Positions 1 through 5,720 of a stretch of DNA of 5,847 nucleotides are shown piece by piece. Origin of the DNA: Granulicatella adiacens (GTDB taxonomy: Bacteria; Bacillota; Bacilli; Lactobacillales; Aerococcaceae). The stretch covers positions 1-5,847 of the forward strand of contig JAGZLX010000083.1 of assembly GCA_018364485.1 (NCBI GenBank), given 5' to 3'. Under the pieces are notes generated by a model that did no database searches, was not told the DNA's origin, and worked only from the letters and a program-made list of their open reading frames with translations. Every line of letters starts with the position of its first letter. The stretch's first letter is position 1. Both the position numbers and the translations under genes were made by a program.

Positions 1-257
1 TTTTCAGGATTTCCTGCTTTAAGTACTTTGTATTCTGTAATTTGCAAATCGATATCTTGTAACACTGCTTTTCCATCTTTAAATGTATAAGCAGAACTTT
101 GTTGAGTTGTAGTAGTCTCTTTATCATCCGTTCTCTTAACTGGATTAACAGTTGTTGATTCTGTTACAGAATCAGTTGTTTGCGGTGTATTATTTGAACA
201 TCCTACTAGTACAAAGCCACACCCTAATAGTGCACCTAATTTAACAATTGATTTCAT
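1..257 (-). CDS. Putative lipoprotein, DUF5067-like, N-terminal part (runs off left edge)
   Basis: Only the first 85 codons are in the window; the 3' end lies beyond base 1. The protein starts MKSIVKLGALLGCGFVLVGC, a short lipoprotein signal peptide: a Lys-containing n-region, a hydrophobic core, and a lipobox L17-V18-G19-C20 with Cys20 as the predicted lipidated residue. It should therefore be anchored to the outer face of the membrane by Lgt and cut by Lsp. Residues 21-56 form a polar Thr/Ser/Gln-rich linker, typical of a tether across the wall. A folded domain seems to begin near residue 57 (YTFKDGKAVLQDIDLQITEY). That segment resembles the start of DUF5067 domains, which are common in lactic acid bacteria and have no known function; this is recalled by eye and moderately sure. 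The ATG is the only usable start, because the frame upstream reaches TAA with no other start codon. It lies 50 nt after hflX and probably has its own promoter. Confidence 0.8.
   Translation of the reverse strand, partial: MKSIVKLGALLGCGFVLVGCSNNTPQTTDSVTESTTVNPVKRTDDKETTTTQQSSAYTFKDGKAVLQDIDLQITEYKVLKAGNPE
156..174. repeat. 19-nt near-palindrome in the lipoprotein linker
   Basis: The arms tgattctgt (156-164) and acagaatca (166-174) are exact reverse complements around one central base. Copies of cagttgtt flank or touch it (149-156 and 173-180). It lies in codons for the Thr/Ser-rich linker (TTDSVTESTTV). It could be a protein-binding site, a slippage trace or chance in low-complexity sequence. 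Confidence 0.5.
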
Positions 258-268
258 GAAATATCTTA

Positions 269-274
269 TCCCCC
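269..274 (-). promoter_or_regulatory. Ribosome binding site of the lipoprotein gene
   Basis: On the minus strand GGGGGA stands 11 nt before the ATG at 257. This is a purine-rich but imperfect Shine-Dalgarno sequence, with spacing longer than at the other genes here (4-6 nt). It supports the chosen start but suggests moderate translation. Confidence 0.5.
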
Positions 275-306
275 ATCTTTAAAGTGATTTCATACACAAT
301 ATAGTT

Positions 307-335
307 ATTATATCTTTCTAAACCCTTTTACGCAA
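307..335 (-). promoter_or_regulatory. Candidate sigma-A promoter for the lipoprotein gene
   Basis: Read on the minus strand, a perfect -10 hexamer TATAAT (312 to 307) follows a partial -35 TTGCGT (335 to 330, 3 of 6 matches) at the ideal 17-nt spacing. The -10 overlaps the hflX stop codon, so the promoter lies in the end of hflX. Transcription would start about 7 nt downstream, near 300, leaving a leader of roughly 40 nt. No extended -10 TG is present. This would let the lipoprotein be expressed separately from the operon. Confidence 0.45.
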
Positions 336-1513
336 TATTGATTTTTCTCTTCGTCGTAGTTTAATGACTCGACAAGAGTACGTTGTTGCAACTGATTCAA
401 CTCTTTCGTCTGCGTCACGTCTAACCACTCTTCATAGTAAGTCATTTGCGCTTTTACTTGTTCTTTCAAGAAAGCTTTTAATCGTTCCACATCTGCTTCA
501 TTTACTGCAGAAATTTGAATCGATGGATAAAGATTTGGCTGGAATTCGCCTTCGATTAAGTCTGTCTTATTATAGACTGTCACCATCGGAATTTCTTGCA
601 TTTCCAAGTCATTCACTAAATCGATAACCGTCTTTTCATGTAGGGAGAACTGCGCGTTTGACGCATCCACCACATGAACTAATAAATCGACATCGGCACT
701 TTCTTCGAGGGTTGATTCAAACGCATGAATCAATGTTGTTGGTAACTCTTGGATAAATCCAACAGTATCTGTTAACGTCACTTCGAAATTCGGGAACAAG
801 TCCACCTGTCTTGTCAATGGATCCAGTGTCGCAAACAATTGGTCCATTTGGTAAGTACCCGCCTGCGTTAATTGATTTAAAATCGTAGACTTCCCAGCAT
901 TCGTATAACCTATTAATCCAAGCTGGAACCCGTTTGAACTCTTTCTTTTCTCACGTGAACGCTCACGATGTTTCTTGATTTGTTCTAACTGTTCTTCGAT
1001 ATCTTGGATTTGCTTACGAATATAACGTCTATCAGTTTCCAAACGAGTTTCCCCTGGACCACGAGTACCAATACCCCCACCTTGACGAGACAAGCCTTCT
1101 CGTTGCCCTGAAAGACGAGGTAGTAAGTAGTTTAATTGCGCGAGCTGAACTTGCAGCTTCCCTTCTTTAGAACGAGCACGCATCGCAAAAATATCTAAAA
1201 TCAATTGCACACGGTCAATGATACGACAGTTAATTGATTCATTGAGATTTTTCACCATCGACCCTGTGAGCGATTGATAGAACACAACAAGGTCCACTTC
1301 TAGTTCGTCAACAAGATGGCTGATTTCTTCCACTTTTCCTTTTCCAACAAGGGTACGTCCGCTAATAGCCTCACGTTTTTGTGTCACAGTAGCAACCACT
1401 TCACCCATCGCTGTATCGACTAATTGCGCCAGCTCTTGGTTAGCATATGCGAAATCCTCATCCGTTTGCGTCGTTTGTACGCTTACGATTAATACGCGTT
1501 CTCTTTGTTCCAT
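308..1513 (-). CDS. hflX: GTPase HflX, ribosome-splitting factor
   Basis: HflX is a GTPase that binds the 50S subunit and splits stalled or idle 70S ribosomes, notably under heat or antibiotic stress. The 401 residues are slightly shorter than many family members (about 420). The N-terminal HflX domain covers about residues 5-110 and includes RTLVGKGKVEEI (53-64). The family signature GGGIGTRGPGETRLETDRR lies at 145-163 and leads into a charged helix (about 160-192). The GTPase domain follows with G1 GYTNAGKST (202-210), G2 region FATLDPLTR (227-235), G3 DTVGF (249-253), G4 NKTD (315-318) and G5 SAVN (335-338). A short C-terminal domain ends the protein. All nucleotide-binding motifs are intact. 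The ATG has a strong site (GAGGAGGG, 5 nt away) lying inside the last codons of miaA, whose stop is 1 nt upstream. There is no hfq between the two genes. Confidence 0.97.
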   Translation of the reverse strand: MEQRERVLIVSVQTTQTDEDFAYANQELAQLVDTAMGEVVATVTQKREAISGRTLVGKGKVEEISHLVDELEVDLVVFYQSLTGSMVKNLNESINCRIIDRVQLILDIFAMRARSKEGKLQVQLAQLNYLLPRLSGQREGLSRQGGGIGTRGPGETRLETDRRYIRKQIQDIEEQLEQIKKHRERSREKRKSSNGFQLGLIGYTNAGKSTILNQLTQAGTYQMDQLFATLDPLTRQVDLFPNFEVTLTDTVGFIQELPTTLIHAFESTLEESADVDLLVHVVDASNAQFSLHEKTVIDLVNDLEMQEIPMVTVYNKTDLIEGEFQPNLYPSIQISAVNEADVERLKAFLKEQVKAQMTYYEEWLDVTQTKELNQLQQRTLVESLNYDEEKNQYCVKGFRKI

Positions 1514-1514
1514 T

Positions 1515-2456
1515 CTATCCCTCCTCTACAAAAGCTGATAGTTCTTCTAATAGTTCTTCTTTATCTTTTGAATTCTCTAATAAATTCATCCAACGAATTT
1601 GCGGTAGTCGATTTCTAAACCACGTTAATTGTCGTTTGGCGTATCGCCTCGAGTTTTGTTGGATGGTCGAAATAATCGCCTCACGCGACTGTTCCCCTTC
1701 AAAATACGGAATCCATTCCTTATATCCAATCCCACTAATCGATTGGATATCTAAGCCTTTTGATTTTTCATATAAATCTCTTGCTTCTTCTTCAAGACCA
1801 GCCTCTCTCATCAGTTCTACACGCAAATTGATGCGCTCATATAGAAGTGCACGATCTGTATTTAAACCAATAATAAACGCATCATAGTGTGGTATCTTTT
1901 GAATTTCTAGGCTTGAAAACTTCTTACCTGTCGCATGAATCACTTCTAGCGCACGAATCACGCGTCTAGGATTATTCACCGAAATCTTGGCAGCCGCCTC
2001 AGGATCTACTGCATTCAATTCATTCCAAAGAACCTCAGAACCTTTATCTTCCAGTTCTTTTTCTTTTAATAAACGATAGTCTGGATCATTCGACCCTTCG
2101 CCACTATAATGAAATCCATATAATAGACCTTCGATATAGAGTCCTGTTCCACCAACGATAATCGGTAGTTTCCCACGACTCGTAATGTCTGCAATGGCTG
2201 CTTCTGCCTTCTCTTTAAAGTCACTTGCAGTAAAAGGTTCATCCCACTCACAAATATCTAGCAGGTGGTGAGGAACGCCTTCTTTTTCTTCCTCAGTAAC
2301 TTTTGCTGTCCCAATATCAAGACCTTTATACACTTGAAGCGAGTCTCCATTAATGATTTCGCCATTGAAGTGTTTTGCTAGTTCAATACTGAGAGCTGTT
2401 TTTCCTACCGCGGTTGGTCCCACGATAATGATAATTTTTGGTAGCTTATCGCTCAT
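1515..2456 (-). CDS. miaA: tRNA dimethylallyltransferase MiaA
   Basis: MiaA transfers the dimethylallyl group of DMAPP to N6 of A37 in tRNAs that read codons starting with U (i6A37), which steadies codon-anticodon pairing and helps keep frame. The 313 residues fit the family (about 300-316). Visible motifs are the P-loop GPTAVGKT (13-20), GDSLQVYKGLDIGTAK (37-52) with the conserved Asp38, HHL (63-65), GGTGLY (102-107) with the catalytic-region Thr104, NPRRVIRALEV (162-172), IGYKE (243-247) and the tRNA-binding RYAKRQLTWFR (271-281). The protein looks complete and active. The ATG has AAAGGAG 4 nt upstream and overlaps the end of the phosphodiesterase gene by 11 nt, which suggests coupled translation. 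The C-terminal tail (KDKEELLEELSAFVEEG) is acidic and partly encoded by a 12-nt tandem repeat. Confidence 0.97.
   Translation of the reverse strand: MSDKLPKIIIIVGPTAVGKTALSIELAKHFNGEIINGDSLQVYKGLDIGTAKVTEEEKEGVPHHLLDICEWDEPFTASDFKEKAEAAIADITSRGKLPIIVGGTGLYIEGLLYGFHYSGEGSNDPDYRLLKEKELEDKGSEVLWNELNAVDPEAAAKISVNNPRRVIRALEVIHATGKKFSSLEIQKIPHYDAFIIGLNTDRALLYERINLRVELMREAGLEEEARDLYEKSKGLDIQSISGIGYKEWIPYFEGEQSREAIISTIQQNSRRYAKRQLTWFRNRLPQIRWMNLLENSKDKEELLEELSAFVEEG
1538..1560. repeat. 12-nt tandem repeat, nearly two copies, in miaA 3' end
   Basis: The unit atagttcttcta occurs at 1538-1549 and again, lacking its last base, at 1550-1560. It encodes the doubled acidic EELLEEL stretch near the MiaA C-terminus. 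Being a multiple of three, a change of copy number would keep the reading frame. It is probably a harmless tail variation. Confidence 0.6.
1722..1750. repeat. Perfect 10-bp inverted repeat inside miaA
   Basis: ATATCCAATC (1722-1731) and GATTGGATAT (1741-1750) are exact reverse complements around a 9-nt loop. In the mRNA this could fold into a 10-bp stem across the codons for DIQSISGIGYK, a segment that includes the conserved MiaA IGYKE motif. There is no U-run after it, so it is not an intrinsic terminator. It may be chance or an mRNA structure. Confidence 0.6.
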
Positions 2457-3174
2457 AGTTCTCCTTTAATTGTAACGCCTTTTGCGGATAGTCCGTAAAA
2501 ATGGCTTCAATCTGTAGTTCAAAGCAACGGTTGATATCTGTATCTTCATTCACTGTCCATACACGTAAAGGCAACTGATTCGTATTCCATTCAATCGTCC
2601 AATCGAGCAACTTCAAATCGGGATGATACGCTTCTTTTTCAAGCATCGCGTCACCTTTATCCGCCCACTCCACTGACTCAAAGAGAAGTCCAATTTCTTG
2701 AGTTGAATTTAATTTTTTGAGCTCAACTAATGTATATGGATTAAAGCTAGAATAGACAATTGCAAATGGCCAAGACTCTGTAACTTGGAGAGCGAGACAT
2801 TTTTCAACGAGTCCTTCATATTGAATAATATCTGTTTTTAACTCGATATTTAATTGCCCGTTAAAGTTCAACTCTTTTAATAAGTGAAGTACTTCGTCTA
2901 GCGTTGGAATTTTTTCGCCAGCAAAATCATTCTTAAACCAACTTCCTACATCCAGCTCTTTAATTTCTGCTAGTGTTAAGGTTCTGATTTCTCCAGTTCC
3001 GTTGGTTGTACGGTCAACTGTCTCATCATGAATCACGACTAATTGCCCATCCTTAGTTAAATGGACATCGAGTTCAATCCCGTCACTCCCCACACGCACT
3101 GCTTCCTTAAATGAAGCAAGTGTGTTTTCTGGATGTGTCCCTTTACTTCCTCTATGTGCAAAGATTTTTGTCAT
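2446..3174 (-). CDS. Cytoplasmic glycerophosphodiester phosphodiesterase (GDPD family)
   Basis: The family hydrolyses glycerophosphodiesters to sn-glycerol 3-phosphate and an alcohol, using a divalent metal in a TIM barrel. The 242 residues match the short single-domain UgpQ/GlpQ type. The active-site set is complete: HRG (7-9), HPENT (14-18), DGIELDVHLTKDG (31-43) with metal-ligand Glu34 and Asp36, HD (49-50) with His49, and IELK (110-113) with Glu111. RVWTVN (204-209) and FTDYP (226-230) are the usual C-terminal strands. There is no signal peptide or membrane segment, so it should act in the cytoplasm on products of lipid or teichoic-acid turnover; the natural substrate cannot be told from sequence. 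The start is firm: ATG overlaps the recN stop as ATGA, with GAAGGTGA 6 nt upstream. The end overlaps miaA by 11 nt. The name glpQ or ugpQ would be arbitrary. Confidence 0.93.
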   Translation of the reverse strand: MTKIFAHRGSKGTHPENTLASFKEAVRVGSDGIELDVHLTKDGQLVVIHDETVDRTTNGTGEIRTLTLAEIKELDVGSWFKNDFAGEKIPTLDEVLHLLKELNFNGQLNIELKTDIIQYEGLVEKCLALQVTESWPFAIVYSSFNPYTLVELKKLNSTQEIGLLFESVEWADKGDAMLEKEAYHPDLKLLDWTIEWNTNQLPLRVWTVNEDTDINRCFELQIEAIFTDYPQKALQLKENYER

Positions 3175-4883
3175 TTGCGTTCACCTTCTGCTCGTGTATC
3201 ATTTTCTTGTTTAATTGCGTTTGAAATTTGTAATAATTCTTTAGCATTTTCAAGTGTTAATGCAGTAATCGTCGTACCTGAAAGCATACGCGCGATTTCT
3301 TCTGTACGTTCCGCTTCGTCCATTACTTTCAGAATCGTATGCGTACGTTCGCCTTCTTCCACTTTTTCAATATGAATATGCGTATCTGCCATACTTGCTA
3401 CTTGTGGTAAATGCGTAATACTCAACACTTGAGCGTATTCTGAAATATAGTGCATCTTCGAAGCAATCGCCTGAGCCACACGTCCGCTAACACCTGTATC
3501 CACCTCGTCAAAAATAATCGTTCCAACGAGTTGTTCTTTCGTGAAGATGGATTTCATCGCTAATGTAATACGAGATAACTCCCCACCGGAAACAATCTTG
3601 CTAAGAGGCTTCAACGGTTCTCCTTTATTCGTTGAAATGTAAAACTCAACGATGTCAATCCCTGTTTCCAGTAAGGCTTCAGTTGTCTCAAATTGAATAG
3701 CAAATTGCGCATTCTCCATGTATAGTCCGTGCAATTCGTTCACAATATCGGCTTCTAAACGTTTAGCCACTTCTCGACGAATACTTGAAATCCTCTCTGC
3801 AATCGCAAAGGCTTCAAGAGTAGCTTGTTTCAACACTTTTTCTGTTTCAGCAATCAATGCTTCTTTATTTTCAATCTTATTCAAAGCGTCTCTTGCTTTA
3901 TCTTGGAAGGCTAGAATTTCTTCTGCATCATCCCCATATTTACGTTTTAATTGATAGTAAACATCGAGACGTTCTTCAATAAAGGCCAGACGTTCTTCGT
4001 CAAATTCAGCATTTTCGATTTCATGACGAATCGCACTTGCAGCATCCTGTAATTGATAGTATGCCTCACTCATTTGCGTAGAAAGTGTCTTGAAGCTTGT
4101 GGAAATCGATTCTAGGCTTTCTACTTCACGTGTCGCTTCACCGATAGCATCGACGCTTGAATATTCTTCCCCTTCAAGAGCAGCAAGAGCTGTTTGAAGT
4201 GCCGTTTGGATTTTTTGGAAATGAGTGAAGTATTCTTTTTCTTCACTTAATTGCTCTTCCTCACCTACATAAATATTGGCTTCTTCGATTTCTTGCAGTT
4301 GGAATTTCAACATATCTACGCGTTGTGCGTCTTCTTTTTCTGCCGTTTGCAAGGCTCTAAGTTCTTGTTTGGCGGCTATGACTTTTGCGTACGCCTCGTC
4401 ATATTCGGCTATTAAATCGCCCATTTGATGGTGTGCGAACTCATCTAATAGCCCTAAATGTTTCTCTTCGTTTAATAAGAGGAAATGCTCATTTTGACCA
4501 TGAATATCGATTAAATAAGGTCCGATTTGTTTAAGGAGTGCAACAGTCGCTAACTGTCCATTAATACGGCAGTTTGATTTTCCATTTTGCAATAATTCAC
4601 GTTGAATCATTAATTCATCTTCAACAACTTCAAACCCGAATTCTTGCAGCTTTTCAACAACGGCTGGATCCTCAATTCGGAATACACCTTGAATCAAGGA
4701 CTTTTCTTCACCATAACGAATCATTTCGAGCGATGCACGTTCACCAATTAATAAGCCCACCGCATCAATAATAATCGATTTACCAGCGCCCGTTTCCCCG
4801 GTTAAAACCGTCATCCCTTTTTCAAACGTACACTGAACTTCTTCGATAATGGCAAAATTCTTAATATAAATCTCTTGAATCAA
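3171..4883 (-). CDS. recN: DNA repair protein RecN
   Basis: RecN is an SMC-like ATPase that gathers around double-strand breaks early in recombination repair. Counting from the TTG at 4883 it has 570 residues, the usual length. The N-terminal head holds IKNFAII (7-13), Walker A GETGAGKS (29-36) and HGQNEH (128-133). A long Glu/Gln/Ala-rich coiled coil spans about 150-375. The C-terminal head holds FYISTNKGEPLKPL (414-427), ABC signature VSGGELSR (431-438), Walker B IIFDEVD (456-462) and the switch His491 in SITHLPQVA. I chose TTG because other RecN proteins begin two residues before a conserved acidic residue and IKNFAII, which aligns their Met with this codon. It also lies 5 nt after an AAAGGGTGA site. 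A GTG at 4892 would add three residues but sits on that same site. It follows tlyA closely, with no LexA box of its own, and its TGA stop overlaps the next ATG. Confidence 0.96.
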   Translation of the reverse strand: MIQEIYIKNFAIIEEVQCTFEKGMTVLTGETGAGKSIIIDAVGLLIGERASLEMIRYGEEKSLIQGVFRIEDPAVVEKLQEFGFEVVEDELMIQRELLQNGKSNCRINGQLATVALLKQIGPYLIDIHGQNEHFLLLNEEKHLGLLDEFAHHQMGDLIAEYDEAYAKVIAAKQELRALQTAEKEDAQRVDMLKFQLQEIEEANIYVGEEEQLSEEKEYFTHFQKIQTALQTALAALEGEEYSSVDAIGEATREVESLESISTSFKTLSTQMSEAYYQLQDAASAIRHEIENAEFDEERLAFIEERLDVYYQLKRKYGDDAEEILAFQDKARDALNKIENKEALIAETEKVLKQATLEAFAIAERISSIRREVAKRLEADIVNELHGLYMENAQFAIQFETTEALLETGIDIVEFYISTNKGEPLKPLSKIVSGGELSRITLAMKSIFTKEQLVGTIIFDEVDTGVSGRVAQAIASKMHYISEYAQVLSITHLPQVASMADTHIHIEKVEEGERTHTILKVMDEAERTEEIARMLSGTTITALTLENAKELLQISNAIKQENDTRAEGERK

Positions 4884-4888
4884 GTTCG

Positions 4889-4897
4889 TCACCCTTT
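4889..4897 (-). promoter_or_regulatory. Ribosome binding site that decides the recN start
   Basis: On the minus strand AAAGGGTGA (4897 to 4889) lies 5 nt before the TTG at 4883, a good distance for this stretch to pair with the 16S rRNA tail. The alternative GTG start (4892-4890) is inside the site and has only weak A-rich sequence upstream. The site overlaps the tlyA stop codon, so tlyA and recN translation are probably coupled. Confidence 0.55.
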
Positions 4898-5711
4898 ACT
4901 TTTTTAATCGTTGCGCTTCTTTAACCGTCTCACGCGCGAGTTCTTCAAACAAATGAACCTCACTAGGAGCCGTATTTTTTAAATGCGCTAAAAATTCAAT
5001 ATTCCCACTTCCACCAGTGATTGGTGAATACGTTACTTTTTCGACAGTAAATCCAATTTGTTCACTGAAGCTTAAAATATCTACTAATACATCTTCATGT
5101 ACTTTTGGATCGCTGACAATTCCTTTTTTCCCGATACGTTCACGACCTGCTTCGAATTGCGGTTTAATCAATACGAGCACGTCTCCGCCTTCTTTTAGAA
5201 TTGGTTTTAATGGCGGTAAAATCAGTTTCAACGAGATAAACGATACGTCAATTGAAGCCACATCTGGTTGCCCTTTTGTGAAATCATCTGGAGTGGCGAA
5301 ACGGAAATTCATACGCTCCATAACAACAACACGTTCATCTTGGCGAAGTTTATAATCTAATTGGTTATAACCCACATCGAGTGCATAACTTTGTTTGGCC
5401 CCATTTTGTAAAGCCGCATCTGTAAACCCACCAGTCGAAGCACCGATATCAAGTAAAATCTTTCCATCGACACTGACATCGAATTCTTTTAAGGCTTTTT
5501 CTAATTTCAACCCACCACGAGATACATATTTTAACGGTTCGCCTTTAATCATCAATGAACTCGTCACAGGAATTTTCTCCCCTGGTTTATCGTATCGGTT
5601 ATGATTCACCGCATCCACAATCTGTCCAGCCATGACAAGACGTTTTGCTTTTTCTCTGGAATCTGTCAATCCTTGTTGGACGACCAGAATATCCACACGT
5701 TCTTTTTCCAT
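4896..5711 (-). CDS. tlyA: TlyA family rRNA 2'-O-methyltransferase
   Basis: TlyA proteins use S-adenosylmethionine to methylate the 2'-OH of C1920 in 23S rRNA and, in some members, C1409 in 16S rRNA. The old label 'hemolysin' is historical. The 271 residues fit the family. An S4 RNA-binding domain fills about 4-64 (RVDILVVQQGLTDSREKAKR, 5-24). The linker YVSRGGLKLEKAL (62-74) leads to an FtsJ-like Rossmann methyltransferase: motif I LLDIGASTGGFTDAAL (86-101), LDVGYNQLDY (111-120), SIDVSFISL (153-161) with Asp155, LIKPQFEAGRE (181-191) with Lys183, and GNIEFLAHL (236-244). No key residue is missing. Whether it acts on one or both rRNAs cannot be read reliably here. The ATG has AGGAG 6 nt upstream, and that site shares bases with the TAG stop of the preceding gene. 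The usual downstream neighbour argR/ahrC is absent; recN follows directly. Confidence 0.96.
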   Translation of the reverse strand: MEKERVDILVVQQGLTDSREKAKRLVMAGQIVDAVNHNRYDKPGEKIPVTSSLMIKGEPLKYVSRGGLKLEKALKEFDVSVDGKILLDIGASTGGFTDAALQNGAKQSYALDVGYNQLDYKLRQDERVVVMERMNFRFATPDDFTKGQPDVASIDVSFISLKLILPPLKPILKEGGDVLVLIKPQFEAGRERIGKKGIVSDPKVHEDVLVDILSFSEQIGFTVEKVTYSPITGGSGNIEFLAHLKNTAPSEVHLFEELARETVKEAQRLKK

Positions 5712-5720
5712 TTGTAACTC

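Noticed and set aside
258..307. Intrinsic terminator after hflX
   Set aside because: The 50-nt gap has no GC-rich stem followed by a U-run on the minus strand, so I do not call a terminator. Readthrough into the lipoprotein gene is possible.
1447..1887. A 146-codon plus-strand open frame antisense to miaA and hflX
   Set aside because: It is the reverse frame of two well-conserved genes, has Ser/Arg/Phe-rich composition without recognisable motifs, and crosses a gene junction. Other plus-strand open frames (near 364-627, 3133-3375, 3718-3954, 4574-4771, 5017-5355 and 5395-5604) fail for the same reason.
2066..2251. A 61-codon minus-strand frame inside miaA
   Set aside because: It overlaps the conserved MiaA core in another frame, shows no domain, and is a shadow.
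2717..2726. TTGAGCTCAA palindrome in the phosphodiesterase gene
   Set aside because: A 10-bp palindrome within coding sequence is expected by chance at this scale, and it has no supporting context.
4874..4890. Possible LexA/DinR box at the recN start (CGAAC followed by TTGATTC)
   Set aside because: The Gram-positive box is CGAAC-N4-GTTCG. The right half does not match and the spacing is wrong. The small CTTGATTCAAG palindrome here is short enough to be chance.
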